The notes beneath the pieces were generated by a model that was not told the DNA's origin, did not search any database, and worked only from the letters and a program-made list of their open reading frames with translations. Source: JAAZFZ01 sp035647435 (GTDB taxonomy: Bacteria > Bacillota > Clostridia > Oscillospirales > Acutalibacteraceae). Taken from it: a stretch of 15,595 nucleotides of DNA. Below are positions 1 through 6,783 of this stretch, in pieces. Numbering within the stretch: position 1 is the stretch's first letter; each line of letters begins with the position of its first letter. The translations under genes and the position numbers were made by a program. Location of the stretch: positions 1 through 15,595 of the forward strand of contig DASRNM010000086.1 in the NCBI GenBank assembly GCA_035647435.1, written 5' to 3'.

Positions 1-93
1 CGATTTTCGCTTTGATTTTTGTATAGCAAAATGCTCACCAGCCCTTGATATTACTACGTTTTCTGTGCTTTTATTATACCACTTTTGCCCTTA
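1..93 (-). other. Left-edge region, unidentified; probable start of an outward-facing unit
   Basis: No gene can be assigned. On the minus strand a frame without stops runs from just after a TAA at 93-91 to the window edge, but it has no ATG, GTG or TTG start. On the plus strand one frame is open from the edge to a TAG at 92-94, so a plus-strand gene ending here cannot be excluded. A short palindrome, AGCATTTTGCT on the minus strand, lies at about 25-35. The TATAAT box at 78-73 favours reading this stretch as an untranslated leader of a minus-strand gene that lies outside the window. That reading is inference. Confidence 0.3.
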
Positions 94-101
94 GAATACA
101 A
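73..101 (-). promoter_or_regulatory. Predicted outward-facing promoter at left edge
   Basis: On the minus strand a perfect TATAAT (78-73) is preceded, 17 nt upstream, by TTGTAT (101-96), which matches TTGACA only at TTG. It lies immediately after the terminator of the lpd-lplA unit and points out of the window. The -10 box is strong and the -35 box weak. A chance TATAAT in AT-rich DNA is possible. Confidence 0.5.
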
Positions 102-128
102 CAAAATCCACCTCGAAAGGCGGACTTT
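95..128 (-). terminator. Rho-independent terminator of the lpd-lplA operon
   Basis: On the minus strand an 11-bp stem (128-118 with 113-103) encloses a TTCG loop and runs into TTTTGTTGTATT. Two positions are G-U pairs in the minus-strand RNA and would be A-C mismatches in plus-strand RNA. The hairpin is therefore built for transcription leftward from lplA. The U-tract is interrupted, so efficiency may be moderate. Confidence 0.7.
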
Positions 129-140
129 GTCTACAGGCTG

Positions 141-168
141 AACAGGGAGCAAAAAGCTCCCTGTTTTT
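141..168 (+). terminator. Perfect 10-bp hairpin abutting the lplA stop; terminator-like on the plus strand
   Basis: AACAGGGAGC and GCTCCCTGTT form a perfect 10-bp stem with a 5-nt loop. The T-run (TTTTT at 164-168) follows the stem on the plus strand, so as a classical terminator it acts best rightward, overlapping the 3' end of lplA. On the minus strand it begins one nucleotide after the lplA stop and lacks a U-tract. There it may instead protect the 3' end or act in tandem with the hairpin at 103-128. Confidence 0.6.
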
Positions 169-1153
169 ATTCGCCAATGTTAAAAAACACCTGTGCTAAC
201 TCCTCAGCAGTGATACCGACTATGTGTTTTGAAATGTCTATCTTGTTTAAAACACGGATAATTTCGCTTTTGTCGTGGCGACATCCGATAAGTTTTTGTT
301 CAAGCTCGTCAATATCTTTTTGGCTGAAAAAATCTCCCACAAGCTTTAAGGATTCAATTTTCCCCGCTTTTATGTCAAAATATGCGGTTACAATCCCAAC
401 AGGCAACATCACAGAGCCTTCCATTTTGTATTTGGGCGCTTTACCGATGTTCCACTCCCATTGTCTGTATTTTTCATCAGCTATGCGTTCAATTTCCTCA
501 ACATCTTTTTCGGTTAATTGTGATATTTCACACTTATCAAAACTTGAAAGATACTTATAAAGACCGTCTATAAACTCTTCAATGCTCATAGGTCTCTTTA
601 AATGCTCGCTAATGTTCGTTACACGGCTCCTAACCGACTTGATACCCTTTGCCCTGAGCTTGAGCTTGTTGGGCTTGAGGGCCCTTGCAAGCCTCTCCAT
701 CGCTATACTGAACAGCAGAGTGCCATGAACCATGACACGGCCCTTATAGTTAACCTGCGCATTGCCTGAAATCTTCATATCGTTTAGCAAAATATCGTTT
801 CTGCCTGAAAACTGAGCATTGAGCCCGAGAGAACGCAAGTATCCCGTTATCGGCTCCAGAAACAGAACAAAGTCCGCAAATCCATCCTGCCCGTTTTTAA
901 TAAAGGTAAAATTGAGATTGCCTAAATCGTGAAAAACCGTTCCGCCCCCCGTCAATCGTCTGATAATCGGGATTGAGTTTTCGGATGTAAAATCCATATC
1001 AATTTCGGAGTATGCATTTTGATTTCTACCGATAATAATTGAAGGCTCGTTGCGCCAAAGGAGCATAAACTCCTCTTGCCTATGTTGTAAAAAATACTCC
1101 TCGCATGCAAGATTAAATGACGGGTCAACATGATTGTGCGAAATTAAAACCAT
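167..1153 (-). CDS. lplA: Lipoate-protein ligase A
   Basis: This 328-residue cytoplasmic enzyme uses ATP to activate free lipoate (or octanoate) and attaches it to a lysine of lipoyl domains, such as GcvH or the E2 subunits of 2-oxoacid dehydrogenases. Family hallmarks are the RRLTGGG-VFHDLGNLNF motif (about residues 65-82), which builds the lipoyl-AMP site, and NDMKISGNAQ (124-133), where Lys127 matches the invariant ligase lysine. An HGTLLF motif follows at 143-148. The region from about 240 onward fits the C-terminal accessory domain, so this is a full-length, E. coli LplA-like form. The start has AAGGAG nine nt upstream. The gene lies 59 nt downstream of dihydrolipoamide dehydrogenase on the same strand, with no promoter seen between them, so they are probably co-transcribed. 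Specificity for lipoate over octanoate cannot be read from sequence. Confidence 0.93.
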   Translation of the reverse strand: MVLISHNHVDPSFNLACEEYFLQHRQEEFMLLWRNEPSIIIGRNQNAYSEIDMDFTSENSIPIIRRLTGGGTVFHDLGNLNFTFIKNGQDGFADFVLFLEPITGYLRSLGLNAQFSGRNDILLNDMKISGNAQVNYKGRVMVHGTLLFSIAMERLARALKPNKLKLRAKGIKSVRSRVTNISEHLKRPMSIEEFIDGLYKYLSSFDKCEISQLTEKDVEEIERIADEKYRQWEWNIGKAPKYKMEGSVMLPVGIVTAYFDIKAGKIESLKLVGDFFSQKDIDELEQKLIGCRHDKSEIIRVLNKIDISKHIVGITAEELAQVFFNIGE

Positions 1154-1212
1154 TTTGATTTACTCCTTAAAAGGCACATTACCTCCGATTAGGGCAGTAT
1201 TTACCCTTTCAA

Positions 1213-2580
1213 TTAGATTTCAAATAAAGCCTCTCTAATTACCTCGCAAACTGTAGGGTGGGGAAATACAATTTTCTTCAAACCGTCTATCTGCATCTCG
1301 GTTTCTATCATTAACGCCGCACCGTATATTATCTCCGAAACGTAGCTCCCGGCAAGGTGAACACCTACAAGCGTGTTGGTTTTGGTGTCAACAATTAGCT
1401 TGGCAATACCATTGCCGCCCTCTACCTCTGCCACATAACGTCCGCTCATTCTCATTGAAACACTAACCGCCTTGACTTTCATACCTTTTTGCTCTGCACT
1501 CTCTAGAGTTTCGCCCACAGACGCAATCTCAGGGTTCGTATATATTACCGTTGGCACGGTGTTGTATTTCATTTTGTCGTCAATGCCTAACATATCATTG
1601 GCCGCAACCTCTGCCTCTCTGAATGCTGTATGAGCAAGCATAAGCTTACCATTGACATCGCCTGCGGCATACACGCCCTCGACATTCGTGCGTAGTTTTT
1701 CGTCAGTTACAATGGCATTATTTTCAATCTTCACTCCAATGTTTTCTAAGCCTAAACCATCAATTGCAGGCTTTCTGCCGATTGACACAAGCACTTTTGA
1801 AGCTTCAACAGATTGCAACTCACCCTTTTCCTCATACGCAACGCCTGAAGCATTAATTTGCGTTACCTTGCAGTTAAGTTTGAAGTTAACACCTTTTCTT
1901 TTACAGTTTTTAAGCAGAATGCTCGAAATATCTTCATCTGCCGAGCCTGCTATTTTATCGAGCATTTCAATAACTGTTACCTTTGAGCCTGCGCAAGCAT
2001 AATATGACGCCATTTCAAGCCCGACAGCACCAGCACCGATTACCACAAGACTATCGGGAATTTCTTTGAGTTCAAGGATTTCACGGTTTGTCAAGCAAAA
2101 ACCGTTCTCAATACCTTCGCTAAGCCCTGGTATATGTGGCAAAACAGGCTGTGAGCCTGTCGCAATGAGTATTTTTTTTGCGCTGTATTCTTCACCGTCT
2201 GCAATCACCGTAAACACGTCACTCTTTTTCCCTTTTATTGAGGCATAGGAATTAAACAGGGTGACATTGGCCCTTTTCATGCCCATTGCTATGCCACCGA
2301 CAAGCTGTTTTATAACCTTATTTTTTCTTGCTATAACTGTCGCTTGGTCTAAAACAACATTTTCAGCGGTGACACCATACTTTTGCCCTTTTGTTGCATA
2401 TTCGTAAATCTTTGCGCTGTTAAGCAAGGTTTTTGAGGGAATGCAACCCTCATTAAGGCAAACTCCTCCCAAAAACCTTTTTTCAAAGACAGCTGTTTTT
2501 AATCCACCCTTTGATGCCCTGAGTGCTGCAAGATATCCTGCAGGGCCACCACCTAAAATAATTAAATCAAATGTATTCAT
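1213..2580 (-). CDS. lpdA: Dihydrolipoamide dehydrogenase (E3 / L-protein)
   Basis: This FAD-dependent disulfide oxidoreductase re-oxidises dihydrolipoamide on lipoyl proteins and passes electrons to NAD+. It serves 2-oxoacid dehydrogenases and the glycine cleavage system. The 455-residue product shows the FAD dinucleotide motif GGGPAG (10-15), the redox-active pair Cys41 and Cys46 in CLNEGC, a central NAD-binding GAGAVGLE motif, and the C-terminal catalytic His441/Glu446 dyad in HPTVCE. Length is normal for E3 without an N-terminal lipoyl domain. I chose the ATG at 2580 because it begins directly at the FAD fold and has AAGGAGAG six nt upstream. An upstream in-frame ATG at 2652 would add 24 unconserved residues across that SD. 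It is the first gene of an operon with lplA and is divergent from an Lrp-family regulator. Its lipoyl-bearing partner is not in the window, so which complex it serves is open. Confidence 0.95.
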   Translation of the reverse strand: MNTFDLIILGGGPAGYLAALRASKGGLKTAVFEKRFLGGVCLNEGCIPSKTLLNSAKIYEYATKGQKYGVTAENVVLDQATVIARKNKVIKQLVGGIAMGMKRANVTLFNSYASIKGKKSDVFTVIADGEEYSAKKILIATGSQPVLPHIPGLSEGIENGFCLTNREILELKEIPDSLVVIGAGAVGLEMASYYACAGSKVTVIEMLDKIAGSADEDISSILLKNCKRKGVNFKLNCKVTQINASGVAYEEKGELQSVEASKVLVSIGRKPAIDGLGLENIGVKIENNAIVTDEKLRTNVEGVYAAGDVNGKLMLAHTAFREAEVAANDMLGIDDKMKYNTVPTVIYTNPEIASVGETLESAEQKGMKVKAVSVSMRMSGRYVAEVEGGNGIAKLIVDTKTNTLVGVHLAGSYVSEIIYGAALMIETEMQIDGLKKIVFPHPTVCEVIREALFEI

Positions 2581-2665
2581 CAGACTCTCTCCTTTTTTAA
2601 AGCTACCAAGCAGATTTCGATTGCAGGCATTTTTTTGGTAAAACGCCTTCAAAAACTAAATAATA

Positions 2666-2694
2666 CTTATAGAATTGAACTTACATACTGTTAA
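2666..2694 (-). promoter_or_regulatory. Predicted lpdA-lplA promoter
   Basis: On the minus strand TTAACA (2694-2689, 5 of 6 matches) and TATAAG (2671-2666, 5 of 6) are separated by exactly 17 nt, about 85 nt upstream of the lpdA start. The -35 box lies inside the dyad at 2685-2703, a typical position for a repressor operator. Confidence 0.65.
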
Positions 2695-2703
2695 TGATAG
2701 TAT
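2685..2703. promoter_or_regulatory. Imperfect 19-bp dyad, candidate operator
   Basis: ATACT and AGTAT arms flank a 9-nt centre, and 7 of 9 opposed positions are complementary overall. It overlaps the -35 box of the lpdA promoter and lies about 40 bp upstream of the -35 box of the divergent regulator gene. Binding by that Lrp-family protein is a guess from position. The dyad does not obviously match a known Lrp consensus. Confidence 0.35.
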
Positions 2704-2743
2704 TTTGTCGCATTTATGTCAATACAAAACAATTAATTCGCTG

Positions 2744-2772
2744 TTTACTTTTAAACTAGAAAAGTGTATATT
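2744..2772 (+). promoter_or_regulatory. Predicted promoter of the Lrp-family regulator
   Basis: TTTACT (2744-2749, 4 of 6) and TATATT (2767-2772, 5 of 6) are separated by 17 nt. Transcription would start near 2779, giving a leader of only about 20 nt before the ATG at 2800. Upstream, weak inverted arms TTTTGT (2703-2708) and ACAAAA (2724-2729) are present, possibly by chance. Confidence 0.6.
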
Positions 2773-2799
2773 AATTATAAGCCACAACGGAGGTTATAT

Positions 2800-3261
2800 A
2801 TGGATAAAATTGATATTCAAATTCTCGAATGCTTGAAAAACAATTCAAGGGAAAACGCTTCAGTCATAGGCAATAAGATAAACATGTCTGTTTCTGCCGT
2901 TATTGAGCGTATCAAAAAGCTTGAAAAAAACGGAATAATCAAACAATACTCAATTCTTTTGGACGCCAAAAAAATGGGTATGGATGTTCTTGCATTTATT
3001 TGGGTAAGCATGGAGCACCCTAAATTTAACAAGGGTTTCACTGATTTTGTCATGGAGCACAGCAGAATTGTCGAATGCCACTATGTTACGGGCGACTTTG
3101 ACTATTTGCTCAAAATCAACACAGACTCGACCGAATCCCTTGAAAGAATTTTGCATGAAATTAAATATGTTGGTGGCGTTTCCTTGACAAAAACCCTTGT
3201 CGTCCTCTCTGCTGTTAAAGAGGAGTTTTCTGTAAGCCTAAAAGAGACCGATATAAAATAG
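2800..3261 (+). CDS. Lrp/AsnC family transcriptional regulator
   Basis: This is a small DNA-binding regulator (153 residues) of the feast/famine family, whose members sense amino acids and bind DNA as dimers or octamers. The N-terminus is a winged helix-turn-helix (about residues 3-50, recognition region about 19-40, with NMSVSAVIERIKKLE). Residues about 62-140 form the RAM ligand/oligomerisation domain, with the typical VECHYVTGDFDYLLKI stretch at 91-106. The ATG at 2800 is preferred because GGAGG lies six nt upstream. An in-frame GTG at 2764 would put 12 extra residues across the SD and inside the -10 box. The gene is divergent from lpdA-lplA, so control of that operon and autoregulation are plausible but unproven. 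Its 3' end converges on tuf. The ligand cannot be predicted, and paralogue-level identity such as LrpA or AsnC cannot be assigned. Confidence 0.93.
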   Translation: MDKIDIQILECLKNNSRENASVIGNKINMSVSAVIERIKKLEKNGIIKQYSILLDAKKMGMDVLAFIWVSMEHPKFNKGFTDFVMEHSRIVECHYVTGDFDYLLKINTDSTESLERILHEIKYVGGVSLTKTLVVLSAVKEEFSVSLKETDIK

Positions 3262-3289
3262 AGTGATCTATTCTTTTACTGACATTGTC

Positions 3290-3331
3290 AAAATAAAAAA
3301 GAGTGCAGCCTTTCGTTTGAAAGACTGCACT
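3290..3331 (-). terminator. Strong terminator of the tuf unit, partly bidirectional
   Basis: On the minus strand a 13-bp stem pairs 3331-3319 with 3314-3302 around a 4-nt loop, including one U-G pair. It is followed by C, T6, A, T4. On the plus strand the same stem has an A-C mismatch and only a short T-run (TTTATATAT), so it may stop the convergent lrp transcript less efficiently. It begins 16 nt after the tuf stop codon. Confidence 0.9.
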
Positions 3332-3347
3332 TTATATATGGAAATAA

Positions 3348-4553
3348 TTAGTCTTGTTTAATGTCGATTACAACGCCTGAACCGACTGTACGGCCACCTT
3401 CACGGATAGCAAAACGAAGACCTTTTTCAATTGCGATAGGTGTGATAAGCTCAACATTCATGTCAACGTTGTCGCCAGGCATACACATCTCTACGCCTTC
3501 AGGCAAAGAGATAACACCTGTAACGTCAGTTGTTCTGAAGTAGAACTGGGGACGATAATTGTTAAAGAAAGGTGTATGACGTCCGCCCTCTTCCTTAGTC
3601 AAAACATAAACCTGACCGATAAACTTTGTGTGAGGTTTAATTGAGCCGGGTTTTGCAAGAACCTGGCCACGCTGAATGTCTGTACGCTGAACGCCACGTA
3701 GCAAAACACCAACGTTATCGCCTGCCTCAGCATAGTCAAGAATTTTACGGAACATTTCAATACCTGTAACAACTACTTTTTTGCTCTCATCTGCAAGACC
3801 GATAATCGCAACTTCTTCACCTGTTCTGAGCTGTCCACGCTCAACTCTGCCCGTGGCAACTGTGCCACGACCTGTGATTGTGAAAACGTCTTCAACAGGC
3901 ATAATGAAAGGAAGGTCAGCCTTACGTTCTGGTGTGGGAATAAAGGTGTCAACAGCCTCCATAAGCTCCCAAATTGGCTGGAGCTCAGGTGCATCTAAAT
4001 CATCGCCCGCATACTCAAGTGCTTTAAGAGCAGAACCCTTGATAATTGGTGTATCGTCGCCTGGGAACTCATACTCACTGAGTGTTTCACGAACTTCCAT
4101 TTCAACAAGCTCAAGGAGCTCTTCGTCATCAACCTGATCACATTTGTTAAGAAAAACAACTATACAAGGAACGCCAACTTGACGAGCAAGAAGTAAATGC
4201 TCTTTTGTCTGAGCCATAGGTCCGTCAGTTGCGGCGATAACAAGGATTGCACCGTCCATCTGAGCGGCTCCTGTGATCATGTTCTTAATATAGTCAGCAT
4301 GACCTGGGCAGTCAACGTGAGCATAGTGACGAGTGTCAGTTTCGTACTCAACGTGTGATGTGTTGATTGTGATACCACGATCTCTCTCTTCGGGAGCCTT
4401 GTCAATGTTTGCGTAATCTATGAATGCCGCACCGCCCTTCATAGCGAGAGATTTTGTGATAGCAGCGGTAAGAGTGGTTTTACCATGGTCGACGTGACCA
4501 ATTGTGCCAATGTTAACGTGGGTTTTGTTTCTGTTAAATTTAGCTTTTGCCAT
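3348..4553 (-). CDS. tuf: Elongation factor Tu
   Basis: This GTPase delivers aminoacyl-tRNA to the ribosomal A site. The product has 401 residues, normal for EF-Tu. The G domain shows the P-loop GHVDHGKT (19-26), DCPGH (81-85), NKCD (136-139) and SALK (174-177). Domains II and III follow, with the typical GRVERGQ and FRTTDVTG stretches and the conserved C-terminal REGGRTVGSGVV. The His in DCPGH that activates GTP hydrolysis is intact. The start ATG has AAGGAGG nine nt upstream. It is the last gene of the rpsL-rpsG-fusA-tuf series and lies 104 nt after fusA, where a probable extra promoter would allow tuf to be expressed above the rest of the operon. Unlike arrangements where rpsJ follows, transcription stops right after tuf. 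Confidence 0.99.
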   Translation of the reverse strand: MAKAKFNRNKTHVNIGTIGHVDHGKTTLTAAITKSLAMKGGAAFIDYANIDKAPEERDRGITINTSHVEYETDTRHYAHVDCPGHADYIKNMITGAAQMDGAILVIAATDGPMAQTKEHLLLARQVGVPCIVVFLNKCDQVDDEELLELVEMEVRETLSEYEFPGDDTPIIKGSALKALEYAGDDLDAPELQPIWELMEAVDTFIPTPERKADLPFIMPVEDVFTITGRGTVATGRVERGQLRTGEEVAIIGLADESKKVVVTGIEMFRKILDYAEAGDNVGVLLRGVQRTDIQRGQVLAKPGSIKPHTKFIGQVYVLTKEEGGRHTPFFNNYRPQFYFRTTDVTGVISLPEGVEMCMPGDNVDMNVELITPIAIEKGLRFAIREGGRTVGSGVVIDIKQD

Positions 4554-4613
4554 TTTAATTTTCCTCCTTCATGAAAACACTACATAATTTCCATGCATCT
4601 GCACGATAATTGT

Positions 4614-4642
4614 ATTTTATCAATTTTGATTTACAAATGCAA
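4614..4642 (-). promoter_or_regulatory. Predicted internal tuf promoter
   Basis: In the fusA-tuf spacer the minus strand reads TTGCAT (4642-4637), 17 nt, TAAAAT (4619-4614). An overlapping alternative is TTGTAA, 16 nt, TACAAT. There is no terminator hairpin after fusA, so tuf is probably read both from the operon and from this site. The -35 box matches consensus poorly (3 of 6). Confidence 0.5.
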
Positions 4643-4657
4643 GGGCTTTTTTAATTA

Positions 4658-6733
4658 TTATTCTTTTGTATTATCTTTAAAAACTGATTCTGCAATTGAC
4701 TTAGGCATCTCAGCGTAATGACTGGGTTCCATAGCATGCTGACCTCTACCCTGTGTTTTTGAACGCAATGTGGTAGCATAGCCAAACATACTTGAGAGTG
4801 GGACATTTGAGTTAATATGAACAATTCCCATTCTGGACTGAGTGCCTTCTATAACTCCACGGCGTGAGTTTATGTCGCCGATTACATCGCCCATATAATC
4901 TTCGGGCACTATAACCGTAACCTTCATTATTGGCTCCATGAGAACAGGGGCCGCTTTTTTCATTGCCTCTTTGAACGCCATTGAACCGGCAATTTTAAAC
5001 GCCATTTCTGAGGAGTCAACCTCATGATATGAACCGTCATAAAGCGTAACCTTTACATCAACAACATTGAAGCCTGCCAAAACGCCTGAGAGCATTGCTC
5101 CCTTGATACCCGTTTCGATAGGTGCTATATATTCTTTTGGAATTGCGCCGCCAACAATCTTGTTTACAAACTCAAAGCCTTCACCTGGATTGGGCTCAAT
5201 ACGGATTTTTACATGACCGTACTGCCCTCTGCCACCTGACTGGCGTGAATATTTTGTATCCACATCAGCTTCTTTAGTGATGGTTTCTCTGTATGCAACC
5301 TGTGGACGACCTACATTAGCCTCAACCTTGAATTCACGAAGCATTCTGTCAACAATAATCTCAAGGTGCAACTCACCCATGCCCGCAATAATGGTTTGAC
5401 CTGTTTCTTCATCAGTGTAGCACTTAAATGTCGGGTCCTCTTCGGAAAGCTTTTGGATAGCTACACCCATCTTTTCCTGACCTGCTTTTGTTTTTGGCTC
5501 AATCGCAACTCTTATAACAGGTTCTGGGAACTCCATTGACTCAAGCACTATCGGACGCCTAGCATCGCACAGTGTATCACCGGTTGTTGTAACCTTGACA
5601 CCTACACAAGCAGCAATGTCGCCTGAATAACAGCAGTCGAGGTCCAGCCTATGGTTCGAATGCATTTGTAGTATTCGGCCCATTCGCTCGTTTGAATCTT
5701 TGGTTGAATTATAAACTGAGCTGCCTGTTTTTACCTTACCGGAATACACTCTGAAAAAACAAAGCTTTCCGACAAACGGGTCCGTTGCGATTTTGAAGGC
5801 CAATGCAGAGAAAGGCTCTTCATCTGATGAATGACGAATTTCTTCTTCATCTGTTTTTGGGTTCGTGCCACTTATGGACTTAACATCTGTCGGTGCCGGC
5901 ATATAATCGATAACAGCGTCAAGCAGCAACTGCACGCCCTTGTTGCGGTATGATGTGCCACAAATTGCAGGAACCATAAGATTTGCAAGGGTCGCCTTGC
6001 GAATACAAGCTTTTATTTCTTGAACGGATAACTCTTCACCTTCAAGATATTTTTCAAGAAGATCATCGTCCTGCTCTGCAACATGTTCAAGAAGCTCTGC
6101 TCGGTATTTGTCTGAAAGCTCCTTCATATCCTCGGGTATTTCTTCAACCCGAACATCAAGCCCTTTATCGTCATAGTAAATAACAGCTTTCATCTCAACT
6201 AAATCGATAATGCCCCTAAAATCGGCTTCAGCACCGATTGGGAGTTGAATCGGAACGGCGTTACACTTTAAACGATCTTTCATCATGGACACAACATTAT
6301 AAAAATCTGCGCCCATAATATCCATTTTGTTGACATAAGCCATTCTCGGGACATGATATTTGTCGGCCTGTCTCCAAACCGTTTCGGATTGCGGTTCAAC
6401 ACCGCCCTTTGCACAAAGAACAGTAACAGACCCGTCAAGAACCCTAAGTGAACGCTCCACCTCAACGGTGAAGTCCACATGGCCGGGTGTATCAATAATA
6501 TTTATTCGGTAATCTTTCCAGAAACAGGTTGTTGCAGCGGAGGTAATTGTTATACCTCTCTCTTGCTCCTGCTCCATCCAGTCCATAGTTGCCGCACCGT
6601 CATGAACCTCACCAAGCCTGTGCGTTATCCCTGTGTAAAAGAGAATACGTTCAGATGTTGTGGTCTTACCTGCGTCAATATGAGCCATTATACCGATATT
6701 TCTAGTTAACTCTAGTGGTACCTGCCTTGGCAT
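4658..6733 (-). CDS. fusA: Elongation factor G
   Basis: This ribosomal translocase GTPase moves tRNAs and mRNA after peptide bond formation and also acts in ribosome recycling. At 691 residues it has the standard EF-G length. The G domain carries AHIDAGKT (17-24), a G2 region QERGITITSA, DTPGHVDFT (81-89) and NKMD (135-138). Domains II-V follow through to a conserved C-terminal region with GMVHIN-like and SMFGYATTLRS segments. Location in the str operon marks it as housekeeping FusA rather than a TetM-like or second EF-G paralogue. I place the start at the ATG at 6733, which gives the usual MPRQVPLE N-terminus and has GGAGG five nt upstream. The in-frame ATG at 6745 overlaps that SD. A 6-bp hairpin lies directly upstream of the SD. 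Confidence 0.98.
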   Translation of the reverse strand: MPRQVPLELTRNIGIMAHIDAGKTTTSERILFYTGITHRLGEVHDGAATMDWMEQEQERGITITSAATTCFWKDYRINIIDTPGHVDFTVEVERSLRVLDGSVTVLCAKGGVEPQSETVWRQADKYHVPRMAYVNKMDIMGADFYNVVSMMKDRLKCNAVPIQLPIGAEADFRGIIDLVEMKAVIYYDDKGLDVRVEEIPEDMKELSDKYRAELLEHVAEQDDDLLEKYLEGEELSVQEIKACIRKATLANLMVPAICGTSYRNKGVQLLLDAVIDYMPAPTDVKSISGTNPKTDEEEIRHSSDEEPFSALAFKIATDPFVGKLCFFRVYSGKVKTGSSVYNSTKDSNERMGRILQMHSNHRLDLDCCYSGDIAACVGVKVTTTGDTLCDARRPIVLESMEFPEPVIRVAIEPKTKAGQEKMGVAIQKLSEEDPTFKCYTDEETGQTIIAGMGELHLEIIVDRMLREFKVEANVGRPQVAYRETITKEADVDTKYSRQSGGRGQYGHVKIRIEPNPGEGFEFVNKIVGGAIPKEYIAPIETGIKGAMLSGVLAGFNVVDVKVTLYDGSYHEVDSSEMAFKIAGSMAFKEAMKKAAPVLMEPIMKVTVIVPEDYMGDVIGDINSRRGVIEGTQSRMGIVHINSNVPLSSMFGYATTLRSKTQGRGQHAMEPSHYAEMPKSIAESVFKDNTKE

Positions 6734-6746
6734 ATAAACCTCCATG

Positions 6747-6764
6747 TGCCGCTCTTATGCGGCA
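6747..6764 (-). promoter_or_regulatory. Small hairpin next to the fusA SD
   Basis: On the minus strand TGCCGC and GCGGCA form a perfect 6-bp, GC-rich stem with a 6-nt loop. It ends three nucleotides before the GGAGG of fusA, in the 50-nt rpsG-fusA spacer. No T-run follows, so it is not a terminator. It could affect fusA translation or mRNA processing. That role is inferred from position only. Confidence 0.5.
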
Positions 6765-6783
6765 AGATAAAATACTGAGTAAC

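Noticed and set aside
45..560. Open frame of 171 codons on the plus strand overlapping lplA
   Set aside because: It is mostly antisense to a well-supported lplA gene and passes through the terminator hairpins. The composition looks like a shadow.
3262..3290. Small inverted repeats just after lrp (ATAGA/TCTAT and TGACA/TGTCA)
   Set aside because: The stems are only 5 bp and lack a clear following T-run. The hairpin at 3302-3331 is a better stop signal.
4658..6733. EF-G as a tetracycline-resistance type ribosomal protection protein
   Set aside because: The str-operon position, standard length and EF-G motifs fit housekeeping FusA.
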